64,000 nucleotides of DNA from Pseudomonadota bacterium (lineage in GTDB: Bacteria; Pseudomonadota; Gammaproteobacteria; Steroidobacterales; Steroidobacteraceae), in assembly GCA_016713725.1 (NCBI GenBank), contig JADJOO010000001.1:51001-115000 (forward strand), given 5' to 3'. Shown here piece by piece: positions 7,902-17,201 of this stretch. The notes beneath the pieces were generated by a model. It was not told the origin of the DNA. It saw only the letters and a list, made by a program, of their open reading frames with translations, and did no database searches. Positions within the stretch are counted from its first letter, which is position 1. Each line of letters starts with the position of its first letter. A program made the translations under genes and the position numbers.

Positions 7902-9923
7902 TCAGAGCCCCGCGTTGCGGACGGTCGCGGGCAATTCCTGCAGGATGTCGGCGAAGTCCTCCTGCCACATCCCCAGGTGCGACTCGAAGTTTCGCCAGTG
8001 GCCAAGCGCGTCGGTGTAGATCGGCCGCCTGACCTGTTCTGAACTCGCGGTCTTCACCGCGCGGCGGTTTTCGTGGAAGCGCACGCACGCGTCCTCGAAC
8101 GGCAGGCCACAGTGGTCGAGGATGCGGCGGACCTGGGTCTCCAGGTCGGTCACCGTCTCTTCGTAGTGCACGTCGAGCACCTTGCCCGGCAGCAGCCGGT
8201 GCCAGTGCCGCATCGTCTCGTAGTACTGGCGGTAGTAGGCGGAGAGATCGGCCATGTCGTACGTGAAATTCTGCCCCTTGCCGAACAGCTGCTTGTAGCC
8301 GCCCAGGCAGCTGTCGAACGGATGCCTGCGGGCATTGATGATCCGCGCGTTCGGCAGGATCAGGTGCAGCAGGCCAACGTGCGAGAAGTTGTTCGGCAGC
8401 TTGTCGGTGAAGAACGGTCGGTCGGTTGCGCGGAACGGACGGGTTTCTTCGAGGTACTGGCGCCCATAAGCCTTGAGGTCCTTGCCGCGCAGGTCGACGA
8501 CGGACTCCGGGTAGCGCTTCTGGTCCGGCCGGTAGCGCCCGATCGAGTACGCCAGCCGCATCAGCACCGGCAGTTCCGCGGTGCCTTCGACCTGGCTGTG
8601 ACTGGCGAGGATCTGCTCGATCAGCGTCGACCCCGATCGCGGCAGGCCGACGATGAAGATCGGGGCCGCGGAATCGCAACCTTGCCCCGCATGCCGCTCG
8701 AACAGCTCGCGCGTGAACACCGACGCGATCTGCTCGTGGCGCAGCTCCATGGCCACCGGATCGTGGAACACCTTCTTGCGCTGGCGCTCGTTGCCGGTGT
8801 CGTAATAGTGCCAGGCACGGTCGTACTCACCCTTGTCCTCGTACGCCTTGGCCAGCGCAAAGCGAAAATGGATGTCGGCGCTCTCGCCCAGGTCGTCGCG
8901 TTCGAGTTGTTCTTCCATCGCCGCGATCTCGGCGTCCTCGAAGCGAAATACCTTCAGGTTGGCCATGCTCCAGTAGACCTCGCCGAAGTCCGGCCGGGCC
9001 ACGATTGCAGCCCGGTAGGCGTGCAATGCAGCCTGCTGGTCACCATGGGTCTTGAGCACGTGCCCATAACTCAGCTGCACGTTCGGCGCGTTCGGATACA
9101 GGGCCAGCGAGCGCTCGAAGGCGGCCATGCTCTTCTCCACGTCGCCGACGTGCGCGTAGCCGTTGCCAAGTCCGGACCAGGCGATGGCATTGTCGTGTTC
9201 GAGCCGGGTCGCAGTCTGGTAGCACTCGATCGACTCCGCGTGACGGTCCACCTCGTGCAGCAACGCGCCGAGCAGCAGCCACGCCGCCGTGTAGGTCGGC
9301 GCCAGGGTCGTTGCTCGACGCAGCAACGCCTCGGCGTCACTCAGCTGTTTTTCCTCGCGCCAGTAAATCTGCGCCAGGAAACGCATCGCGTCGACGTTGT
9401 TGGCGTTTTCGCGCAACGCGCCGCGCAAGGCGTCGATGGCTTCCGTCTTGCGTCCGGCGCGCAGGTGATCGAGCGCCAGCGCGACCTGGCCACGGCGGGA
9501 GTCCAGCTCGAAGAACTCCTCGAAGGCGGCATCGGCGTCCTGGCCGCGACCCAGGGCGGCAAGGGCCTGGCCGAGCTTCTTGTGCGCCAGGGGCAGGCGC
9601 GGCTCGAGCCGGATTGCCTGCTCGAAGCATGGGATGGCTTCCTCGAATCGCTGCTGCAGCGCCAGCGCACTGCCCAGGTCCTCGTGCAGATGGGGGAACT
9701 CCGGCTGCAGTGAGATCGCGAGGCGCACGGTCTGCTCGGACTCGGCGTAGCGTCCCTGCTTGCTGAGAGCGGTGCCGAGCATGCGCAGGTGCTCGACGCA
9801 ACCAGGGTTCAGGTCGAGGTACGCGCGGCAAATCTCCTCGGCGCGCAGGGGCCGGTTCGCCTGCATCGCCGCGAGTGCTGTGCCAATGCTCGCGTCCTTC
9901 GCCAGCGGCTGCAACGAGCTCAC
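7902..9923 (-). CDS. TPR-repeat sulfotransferase
   Basis: 673 aa from GTG at 9923. This start overlaps the stop of the upstream S9 peptidase gene as GTGA, which argues for coupled translation; a longer frame opens at 10007 but would overlap by 88 nt. The N-terminal 400 residues are tandem TPR repeats (LGSALALQQRFEEAIPCFEQ, WSGLGNGYAHVGDVEKSMAA and others). The C-terminal domain is a sulfotransferase: the PAPS 5'-phosphosulfate loop FIVGLPRSGSTLIEQILASH and the 3'-phosphate site INARRHPFDSCLG are both present. Such proteins move sulfate from PAPS to hydroxyl or peptide targets; the acceptor here is unknown. The TPR array probably recruits a protein or peptide substrate. Confidence 0.88.
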   Translation of the reverse strand: MSSLQPLAKDASIGTALAAMQANRPLRAEEICRAYLDLNPGCVEHLRMLGTALSKQGRYAESEQTVRLAISLQPEFPHLHEDLGSALALQQRFEEAIPCFEQAIRLEPRLPLAHKKLGQALAALGRGQDADAAFEEFFELDSRRGQVALALDHLRAGRKTEAIDALRGALRENANNVDAMRFLAQIYWREEKQLSDAEALLRRATTLAPTYTAAWLLLGALLHEVDRHAESIECYQTATRLEHDNAIAWSGLGNGYAHVGDVEKSMAAFERSLALYPNAPNVQLSYGHVLKTHGDQQAALHAYRAAIVARPDFGEVYWSMANLKVFRFEDAEIAAMEEQLERDDLGESADIHFRFALAKAYEDKGEYDRAWHYYDTGNERQRKKVFHDPVAMELRHEQIASVFTRELFERHAGQGCDSAAPIFIVGLPRSGSTLIEQILASHSQVEGTAELPVLMRLAYSIGRYRPDQKRYPESVVDLRGKDLKAYGRQYLEETRPFRATDRPFFTDKLPNNFSHVGLLHLILPNARIINARRHPFDSCLGGYKQLFGKGQNFTYDMADLSAYYRQYYETMRHWHRLLPGKVLDVHYEETVTDLETQVRRILDHCGLPFEDACVRFHENRRAVKTASSEQVRRPIYTDALGHWRNFESHLGMWQEDFADILQELPATVRNAGL

Positions 9924-11977
9924 GGTACGGAGTTCATCGAACCGGGCGCGCCAGGCTCGGCTCGGTTGTCCTGCGCTGGCGTCCCGCCCAGATAGCGATC
10001 GAACCATTGCAAGTGGCGCTGCAGGAAGTCCTTCTGGAACTCGTCCGTCCAGTCACTGTGGTGCATGCCGGGATAGACGACGAGTTGCGTGTCGATGCCG
10101 CGCTTTCGCAGCGACTGGTAGAACAGTTCTGCGCTCAGGATCGGCACGTTCCAGTCGTCACGACCGCCGAGAAACAAGGTCGGTGTCTGCACCTGGCCCG
10201 CCCGCAACAGTGGCGAGAGCCGGTCGTACTTCTCGCGGTTTTCCCACGGCGGGCCGAGCTCCCAGTTGTACCACTGCTGGTAGATGTCATGGCCGTAGTT
10301 GCCGACGATGTAGCTGTGCCCGGCGCCGGACGCGGCCGCCTTGAAGCGAGGCGTGCGCGTGATGATCACGTTGGTCATGTAGCCGCCGTACGAGTAGCCG
10401 TGCACGCCGAGACGGTCTGGATCGGCGATACCCTCGCGGATCACGTGATCGACGGCGGCGATGACGTCGTCGTAATCGGTGATGCCCCACGTCTGGTAGA
10501 TGCCGCGGACGAACGCCTGCCCGCGACCGGTCGACCCCCGCGGATTGGGCTGGACTACGACGTAGCCGTTGGCGGCGAAATACTGGGCCTCGAAATCGAG
10601 TCCGTAGGCGAACTGCCCGACCGGGCCGCCGTGAATGTGCAACAGGGTCGGGTATCGACGGCCAGCCACGAACCCCGGTGGCTTGGTGACGAAGGCCTCT
10701 ACCGCCGTGCCGTCCGGGCTCTTGAACTCCACCTTCTCCTTGCTGCCGCGGACAACGGTCTGCAGGTACGCATCGTTGATGCCTGTCAGCCGGTGCGCGC
10801 GAGCCTTCGCCACCGAATGAAGTTCCGGCGCGTCGTTCATGTGCGCGATCACGGCGGCCAGCGCGCCGGACCTGGACACATCGAAACTCGAGACCTGCTG
10901 CTCGCCCTGCAGCACGGGTTCGAGCTTGCCGTCGCGCAGGCGGATGCGCGCAAGGTTGGTGCCGCCCAGGTGCTCGTACGCCAGGTAGATCCACTTGCCA
11001 TCGGGCGAGAACCTGAAGGAACTGATCCAGCGGTCGAGGTCGGCGGTAAGGATCCGGGCCGGGCCGCCGGTCGCCGGAATCACCGCCAGCTGCGGGAGGC
11101 CGTAGACGCCGTCCTCGGCCGACAGGAACGCAATGACCCGGCCATCGGGACTCCAGGCAGGCGCGCTCTTGACGCGGTCGTCGTTGGTCAGACGGACCAG
11201 TGCCCGGCCCTGGTCGGTGTTGTGCGCGGCGACCTGCCACAGGTCGGTCTTGTAGGAGGCGTCGGGCTCGTCCTCGCGGTTGCTGACGAACACGATCGTC
11301 TGGCCGTCCGGCGACCAGGCAGGCTGCGACTCGGTGTAGGGGCCGGACGTGACCTGCCGCAGCTGCGCCGTGGCCAACTCGTAGACGAAAAGGTGCTCGG
11401 CGCGGTCACCTGTCAGGTACCCGTCGCCCGCGTCCTCCTTGAACTGCAGGCGCGTGATCACCCATGGCTCGGTCGCTTGTCCCTTGCCAGGCTGTGTGTC
11501 GGCCCCCGCCGTGGCGGCTGCGACCGTCGAGGTGAGCAGCAGCTGCGTCTCATCGTGCGAGAAATTCAAGGCATCGAACCCACGTCCCAGCGTGGTCACC
11601 TGGGATGCCTCGCCGAACGAATCGACCGACAATTTCCAGACCTGGCTGCTCTTTGAGCGGTCCGACAGGAAATACAGCGTGCGTCCGTCGTGCGACCAGT
11701 GCGGCGCCGAGGCTTTCGAACCCGCCGGCGTGACGGCGCGCGACGTGCCGCCGCCCGCCGGCAGCACGAAGATCTGGTCGTCGAGGACATAGGCGATCTG
11801 CCGGCCGTCCCGAGCAAGGCGCAGGTCGTCCGGCGACTTGATCCGGTCGTAATCGTCGAGCGTGATCGCGCGCGGCGCAGCACCCGCCGCCGCTTGCGGC
11901 ATTGGTTCCGTCGCCATGGCGAGCGAAAGGTTGACCAGCAACGTGATCGAGGTCAGCAGGTGCAGGGGACGGATCAC
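9920..11977 (-). CDS. S9-family prolyl oligopeptidase-like serine peptidase
   Basis: 685 aa using GTG at 11977, which places a signal peptide (RPLHLLTSITLLVNLSLAMA) at the N-terminus; the frame is open to 12115 but there it would run into the divergent deacylase gene. An N-terminal WD40/PD40-type beta-propeller (repeats such as SPDGQTIVFVSNRED, SPDGRVIAFLSAEDG, SPDGKWIYLAYE) precedes an alpha/beta-hydrolase domain. The catalytic triad is visible: Ser in GYSYGGY, Asp in GGRDDWNVP, His in GMHHSDW. It resembles periplasmic acylaminoacyl-peptidase or dipeptidyl-peptidase-IV-like enzymes that trim oligopeptides. Its stop overlaps the start of the TPR-sulfotransferase gene. Confidence 0.9.
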   Translation of the reverse strand: MIRPLHLLTSITLLVNLSLAMATEPMPQAAAGAAPRAITLDDYDRIKSPDDLRLARDGRQIAYVLDDQIFVLPAGGGTSRAVTPAGSKASAPHWSHDGRTLYFLSDRSKSSQVWKLSVDSFGEASQVTTLGRGFDALNFSHDETQLLLTSTVAAATAGADTQPGKGQATEPWVITRLQFKEDAGDGYLTGDRAEHLFVYELATAQLRQVTSGPYTESQPAWSPDGQTIVFVSNREDEPDASYKTDLWQVAAHNTDQGRALVRLTNDDRVKSAPAWSPDGRVIAFLSAEDGVYGLPQLAVIPATGGPARILTADLDRWISSFRFSPDGKWIYLAYEHLGGTNLARIRLRDGKLEPVLQGEQQVSSFDVSRSGALAAVIAHMNDAPELHSVAKARAHRLTGINDAYLQTVVRGSKEKVEFKSPDGTAVEAFVTKPPGFVAGRRYPTLLHIHGGPVGQFAYGLDFEAQYFAANGYVVVQPNPRGSTGRGQAFVRGIYQTWGITDYDDVIAAVDHVIREGIADPDRLGVHGYSYGGYMTNVIITRTPRFKAAASGAGHSYIVGNYGHDIYQQWYNWELGPPWENREKYDRLSPLLRAGQVQTPTLFLGGRDDWNVPILSAELFYQSLRKRGIDTQLVVYPGMHHSDWTDEFQKDFLQRHLQWFDRYLGGTPAQDNRAEPGAPGSMNSVP

Positions 11978-12107
11978 TTGGTCTTCGCCGATGGCTGGAA
12001 ACGCCTTGTAATGTACGATGGCCCGCCTGCCGAGCCAAGGTCGGGCGCGGCGCAGCAGGCCGGATCCGCAGGTATGATCCCGGCACCGAACCTGCCCAGT
12101 GGCCGAC

Positions 12108-13632
12108 ATGCACATGACCCGCTCAGTCCTGGTGACCGCGCTCCTGCTGGCTTGCAGCCCATTGCTTGCCGCAAACGTGCTGCTGACGAACGCCGTCGTC
12201 TACGACGGCACCGGCAACGAGCCGTTCCGCGGTGACGTGCGCATCGAAGGCGAACGGATCGCTGCCGTTGCCCCGCAGCTGACGCCCAGAGCAGGCGAAA
12301 CAGTGCTCGACCAGCGTGGGCTCTCCCTTGCGCCCGGCTTCATCGACATGCACAGCCACGGCAGCCGGGGCCTGACCGAGGACCTGGACGCTGCGACTGT
12401 CTCGCTCCAGGGCATCACGACGATCCTGGTCGGGCAGGATGGCGAATCGAACTTCCCCCTGCGCGATTACTTTGCGCAGTTCGACGCCGGCCGACCGGCC
12501 ATCAACGTCGCGAGCATGGTCGGGCACGCAACGTTGCGCGAGCAGGTGATGGGCAAGGACCTCTACCGTGCTTCGACGCCACAAGAACTGGCGCAGATGA
12601 AAACGCTGCTCGCGCGGGAACTCACGGCGGGGGCGTTCGGTCTGTCGACCGGCCTCGAGTACGAAGCGGCGCACTTCGCCACCACCGAGGAGGTTATCGA
12701 CCTGGCCAGGGGTCGCGGCCGCCGGCAAGGGCTTCTACATCAGCCACGTCCGCGACGAAGCGAGTCGGACCTTCGACTCGTTCGAGGAAGCGCTGCGCAT
12801 CGGCCGCGAAGCGCGGCTCCCGGTCGAGATTACCCACATCAAGATGGGCTCGACGTCGGTCTGGCACCAGGCTGCGAAGCGCATGCCGGAATTGTTCGAG
12901 CGCGCGCGGCGGGAAGGCGTCGATCTCAAGGCCGACGTCTATCCCTACACGTTCTGGCACTCCACGATTCGCGTGATCGTGCCCGACCGTGACTTCTTCA
13001 ATCCACGAAAGGTCGAGCAGGCGCTGGCCGAGAATGGTGGCGCGCAGAACATCCGCATCGTGAACTACGCCCCCGAGCCAGCGCTGGCTGGCAAGACACT
13101 TGCCGAGATCGCCGCGCACTGGCAGGTCACGCCGGTCGAGGCTTACATGCGCATCGTCACGGCGACGGGTGGCGCGGACGGGCCCAACGAGCAGGACGTG
13201 AACGTGCTCGGCACCTCGATGAGCGAGGACGACGTGCGCTGGTTCATCGCGCATCCGGAGATCATGTTCTGCACTGACGGTGAACTGCACGGCGCGCACC
13301 CGCGCGGCGCCGGTTCCTATCCCAGGATCCTCGGGCACTATGTGCGCGAGGAGAAGCTGCTTCCGCTCGCACTGGCGATCCACAAGATGACGGGCTTGCC
13401 GGCCGCGCAACTCGGACTCGCCGATCGTGGCCGCATTGCACCGGGCTACGTTGCCGATCTCGTCGTGTTCGATCCGGCCACGGTGATCGACCGTTCGACG
13501 GTCGAGAAGCCCGTGCAGCCGCCCCTCGGCATTCCGGCGGTGATGGTGAGCGGCGAGTGGGTCGTGCGCGATGGTGCGGTGACCGGCAAGCATCCCGGCC
13601 GCGTACTGCACAGCGCGGCCTACCAGCCCTGA
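12108..13632 (+). CDS. N-acyl-D-amino-acid deacylase (amidohydrolase), frameshifted in this sequence
   Basis: A secreted or periplasmic amidohydrolase: signal peptide SVLVTALLLACSPLLA, then the metal site GFIDMHSHG, later EITHIKMGS, and the catalytic-Asp segment CTDGELHGAHPRG typical of D-aminoacylases, which hydrolyse N-acyl-D-amino acids and some D-peptides. The reading frame breaks at the G4 run 12709-12712. Removing one G rejoins DLAR to VAAAGKGFYISHVRDE and gives 507 aa, the family's usual size. Starts at GTG 12099, ATG 12108 or ATG 12114 are all possible. It lies just upstream of dgcN and dgcA, forming a D-amino-acid unit, and is divergent from the S9 peptidase. Confidence 0.85.
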
Positions 13633-13688
13633 ACCGCCCGACTGACGCCGACGTCCACCCGACCTTCAGGTTTCGCCCCCCGCTGCTC

Positions 13689-14690
13689 GTGCTGCGCAAG
13701 CCCTACCTGCTCTACCTCGGCGATGACGTCCTGAAGTCCGACTGCAACACCGCCCTCGGGCTGCGCGACTGGTGCGGCGAGGACGTGATCGGCGAGTGGT
13801 CGCATCCCGCGGCCAAGGCCAGCCTCGGCTTGCCGCGCCTGACTCCGGGGGATGCCGCGCTGCAGGGGGCCGGTTCGATCGTCGTCGGCGTGGCGCCGAC
13901 CGGGGGCGTGCTGCCCGAGCACTGGCAGGACGATCTCGAAGCGGCGCTCACCGCCGGCCTCGACGCCGTGAGTGGCCTGCACACGCGACTGGCGTCGTTG
14001 CCGCGCCTCGTGCGCGCCGCTGCGCAGGCCGGCACGCGACTGGTGGACGTGCGCAATCCCGCCGGCGCCTACCCGGTTGGCAGCGGACGCAAGCGCACCG
14101 GTCGACGCGTGCTGACCGTCGGCACCGACTGCGCACTTGGCAAGAAGTACACGGCGCTGGCACTGGCGCGCGCGTTGCGGGCGAAAGGTGCGGCCGCCAC
14201 GTTCCGCGCGACGGGTCAGACCGGCATCATGATCGCGGGCAGCGGCATTCCGATGGATGCGCTGGTCGCGGACTTTCTCGCGGGCGCCGCGGAAGCGCTC
14301 TCGCCCGACAACGATCCCGCGCATTGGGACGTGATCGAAGGCCAGGGCTCGTTGCTGCATCCCGCGTATGCGGCAGTGACGTTGGGCTTGTTGCACGGTT
14401 CGCAGCCGGACGCGATCGTGTTGTGCCACGCGCCCGAGCGCGTCACGATCGAGGAATACCCGGACTATCCGATCCCGCCGCTGTCGCAGGTGATCGACGA
14501 GTACGTGCGTGCCGGGCGACTCACGAACCGGAACATCCGCTGCGTCGGCGTGAGCATCAACTCCTCCACACTCGACGACGACGGATGGCGAAGCTACCGT
14601 GCGCAACTCGAGCGCGAGCTGCAGCTTCCGGTCTGTGATCCGATGCGTGGCGGGGTCGAGCCAATCGTGGACGCGTTGCTGGCCCGATGA
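13689..14690 (+). CDS. dgcN: D-glutamate N-acetyltransferase DgcN-like (DUF1611)
   Basis: 333 aa from GTG at 13689; the frame is open further back into the deacylase gene, but family members begin close to the segment RKPYLLYLGD. The C-terminal half carries a P-loop-like nucleotide-fold segment VGTDCALGKKYTALAL and TFRATGQTGIMIAGSG, both typical of DUF1611. Members of this family (DgcN) use acetyl-CoA to N-acetylate D-glutamate in the first step of a D-Glu catabolic route. The stop codon overlaps the ATG of the epimerase gene dgcA (ATGA), exactly the expected partner. The gene starts within about 60 nt of the deacylase stop. Confidence 0.85.
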   Translation: MLRKPYLLYLGDDVLKSDCNTALGLRDWCGEDVIGEWSHPAAKASLGLPRLTPGDAALQGAGSIVVGVAPTGGVLPEHWQDDLEAALTAGLDAVSGLHTRLASLPRLVRAAAQAGTRLVDVRNPAGAYPVGSGRKRTGRRVLTVGTDCALGKKYTALALARALRAKGAAATFRATGQTGIMIAGSGIPMDALVADFLAGAAEALSPDNDPAHWDVIEGQGSLLHPAYAAVTLGLLHGSQPDAIVLCHAPERVTIEEYPDYPIPPLSQVIDEYVRAGRLTNRNIRCVGVSINSSTLDDDGWRSYRAQLERELQLPVCDPMRGGVEPIVDALLAR

Positions 14691-15671
14691 TCGAGGTCGC
14701 GACCCACGTCGAACGCTGGGAACTGATCGAGCCTTTCGTCACGGCGCGCGATGCGAACACGCACGTTCCGGTGCTCGTCGTGCAACTGACCGGTCCCGGT
14801 GGACAGCGAGGGTGGGCCGAGGCCGCGGGCGTCGATTACGACGGGGAGACGCCCGAATCAATGGCGGCGCAGATCGAAGACCTGCGTGGCGCCCTGCATG
14901 ACCGGCTGACGGGCACGGAACTGCTCGACCTCCTGCCGGCCGGAGGCGCGCGCAACGCAATCGACTGCGCGTTGTGGGATCTGCGCGCGAAGGAAACCGG
15001 CAGCCCCGTCTGGAAGCTTGCCGGGCTGCCTGCGCCGCATCCGGTGACCACGGCCTTCACGATCGGCCTGGGCGACGAGCAGGGAAGTGCAGCGCAAGGC
15101 GCGGCAGGCCCTGGACTATCCATTGCTGAAACTGAAGGTCGACGCCGAACGCCACGTCGGTCTCGTCCGCGTCGTGCGGGAAGCACACCCTTCCGCCCGG
15201 ATCATCGTCGACGCGAACCAGAGCTGGACGCGCCCGTTGCTCGAGCGATTGCTGCCGCAACTGCACGAGCTCGGCGTCGAACTGGTCGAGCAACCCGTCC
15301 CTCGTGGCGACGATGCCGTGCTCGATGGCCTGCGCAGTTCCATTCCCGTCGCGGCCGACGAGTCCTGCACCGATCGCCATTCGCTCGCCGGGTTGGCCGG
15401 CCGTTACCAAAGCGTGAACATCAAGCTCGACAAGTGCGGCGGGCTCACGGAAGCGCTCGCGATGTGCGCCGAGGCGCGGCCCCTCGGTCTCGGGCTGATG
15501 GTGGGCAACATGTGCGGCACGTCGCTTGCGATGGCGCCGGCCTTCCTGGTGGCGCAGGCCTGCATGGTCACGGACCTGGACGGGCCGTTGTTGCAGCGAC
15601 TGGATCGGTCCCACCCGATCCGCTTCGAACGCGGCGTCATGCGCGCGCCGGATCCCGCGCTCTGGGGCTGA
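14687..15671 (+). CDS. dgcA: N-acetyl-D-glutamate racemase DgcA-like (enolase superfamily), frameshifted in this sequence
   Basis: Enolase-superfamily dipeptide-epimerase type. The N-terminal capping domain (MIEVATHVERWELIEPF) is followed by a TIM barrel with KLKVD (first catalytic Lys), IIVDANQSW, ELVEQPV and AADES metal ligands, and NIKLDKCGGL (second catalytic Lys). In the DgcN/DgcA pathway it converts N-acetyl-D-Glu to N-acetyl-L-Glu. The frame breaks at GGG 15082-15084: dropping one G turns GDEQGSAA into GDEQEVQRKARQAL and gives 327 aa. The start overlaps the dgcN stop as ATGA. Alternative activity as an L-Ala-D/L-Glu epimerase cannot be excluded, but the dgcN neighbour favours the racemase. 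Confidence 0.83.
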
Positions 15672-15715
15672 GGGCCTCAATTGCCCGTCCGCGCCGTCTG
15701 CAGTAGCGTAGCGCG

Positions 15716-16261
15716 ATGGATATCGACGTGCCGATCCGCTGCTTCGGCCAGGTTGCAATGCGGGACCTGGCCGCCGCCATCCTCGCCCAGGACGAAGCGG
15801 CGTGGAACGAGAATACACAGCGGCAGCAGGACTACGAGGTTCACGAGCAGACGCGTTCGATCGTGCTGCTGTTCGCCGATGTCGAGGCGTGGCCGGAGGC
15901 CAAAGTCGGTCGCAAGCAGGGTTGGGACCGCCTCGGTGCCGTCGCGGAACCGGTCATTCAGGAAATCCTTGGCCGGCACTACGCGCCGGGTGGCAGGGTT
16001 CTGCGCGCCATGGCCGCCAAGCTGCTGGCCGGTGGCCGCATCCTGCCGCACCGCGACTCGCACCCGTCCTTCGCGTCCGGTCACCGCATCCACGTGCCGA
16101 TCACCACTAACCCGCGGGTGCGCTTCACGATCGACGGCCGGCCCTGCCGCATGGAGGTCGGTGAGGCCTACGAGAGCAACAACCAGAAAATGCACAGTGT
16201 CATGAATGGCGGGACCGAGGACCGAATCACGTTCATATTTGACTACCTGCCGCCGGCCTGA
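15716..16261 (+). CDS. Aspartyl/asparaginyl beta-hydroxylase-like Fe(II)/2-oxoglutarate dioxygenase
   Basis: 181 aa, no signal peptide. The core has the double-stranded beta-helix metal motif of the Asp/Asn hydroxylase family: LPHRDSHPSFASGHRIHVPI supplies His and Asp ligands, and the segment NNQKMHSVMNGG supplies the distal His. RVRFTIDGR and RITFIFDYL look like the barrel strands that flank the 2-oxoglutarate Arg. Substrate is unknown; small bacterial members hydroxylate free amino acids, peptides or protein side chains. It follows dgcA by 44 nt and may be in the same transcript, so an amino-acid substrate is a reasonable but unproven guess. Confidence 0.8.
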   Translation: MDIDVPIRCFGQVAMRDLAAAILAQDEAAWNENTQRQQDYEVHEQTRSIVLLFADVEAWPEAKVGRKQGWDRLGAVAEPVIQEILGRHYAPGGRVLRAMAAKLLAGGRILPHRDSHPSFASGHRIHVPITTNPRVRFTIDGRPCRMEVGEAYESNNQKMHSVMNGGTEDRITFIFDYLPPA

Positions 16262-16405
16262 CATTCAACTCGGACGGGGCGAAGGCATCGTTTGATCACT
16301 GTCCGCCCTCGGGATCCATTGCGGCTCAAAGCATAGGTCGCTTGTGGCATGTCAGCCAGGTTGAGCAGGTTTCAGGCGCGAAATATGGAGCTTCGGGTGG
16401 CCCAC

Positions 16406-17179
16406 ATGCCGGTCGTAGTAATTTCCGGGGCCGCGACGGGCCTGGGCCGCAGGATTGCAGAACGCTTCGCCGAAGGCGGGTTTCGCGTGCATGTCGGCGA
16501 CGCGGATCCGGGCGCGGTCCAGGAATTCCGCACCTCGCACCCGAAGGCGACGGCCAGCATCGTCGACGTCGCCGATCCTGCGCAGGTCGACGCCTGGTTC
16601 GACGAGATCGCCGCGAAATACGGTCGCGTGGATGTGATGGTCAACAACGCCGGCATCGCCGGTCCCACGGCACCGGTCGAGAAAATCGAGCCGGCTGACT
16701 GGGACCGAACAATCGCGGTCGACCTGAACGGCCAGTTCTACTGCACACGCCGGGCCGTGCCGCTGATCCGAGCCGCGGGCGGTGGCTCGATCGTCAACAT
16801 TTCGTCGAGCGCGGCGTTCTTCGGCTTCCCCTACCGCACGCCATACGCGGCTTGCAAGTGGGCGCTGCTGGGTTTCACCAAGACCCTGGCGATGGAACTT
16901 GGCCCGGAGGGCATCCGGGTCAACGCCATCTGCCCGGGCAGCATCAAGGGCCCGCGCATCGACGGCGTCATCGAGCGTGATGCAGCTGCGCGCGGGCTGA
17001 CTGCCGCGGAGATTCGCAAGCTCTACGAGCGACAGGTGTCATTGCGGCAATTCGTCGACGCGGAAGACGTGGCCAATACGGTGTATTTTCTCGCTTCGCC
17101 GCAGGGCAGGATGATCTCGGGCCAGATCATCGGCGTGGACGGTCACACGGAATCACTCTCGAACTGGCTCGACGACTGA
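16406..17179 (+). CDS. Short-chain dehydrogenase/reductase (SDR)
   Basis: 257 aa from ATG 16406 (MPVVVISGAATGLG); ATG codons at 16349 and 16385 in the same frame would add a non-conserved leader. Classical SDR features: cofactor loop SGAATGLGRRIA, structural NNAG motif (VMVNNAGIAG), catalytic Ser in NISSSAAFFG and the YxxxK pair in YAACK, plus the C-terminal ISGQIIGVDGH. Asp in HVGDAD after the second strand favours NAD(H) over NADP(H). The substrate is not evident. An MDR-family quinone reductase-like gene follows after 22 nt. Confidence 0.88.
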   Translation: MPVVVISGAATGLGRRIAERFAEGGFRVHVGDADPGAVQEFRTSHPKATASIVDVADPAQVDAWFDEIAAKYGRVDVMVNNAGIAGPTAPVEKIEPADWDRTIAVDLNGQFYCTRRAVPLIRAAGGGSIVNISSSAAFFGFPYRTPYAACKWALLGFTKTLAMELGPEGIRVNAICPGSIKGPRIDGVIERDAAARGLTAAEIRKLYERQVSLRQFVDAEDVANTVYFLASPQGRMISGQIIGVDGHTESLSNWLDD

Positions 17180-17201
17180 ACACAGGCATTGGGCAGAATC
17201 G

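Noticed and set aside
9875..11656. A 593-codon plus-strand open frame
   Set aside because: It is antisense to the S9 peptidase, whose propeller repeats and catalytic triad are unambiguous.
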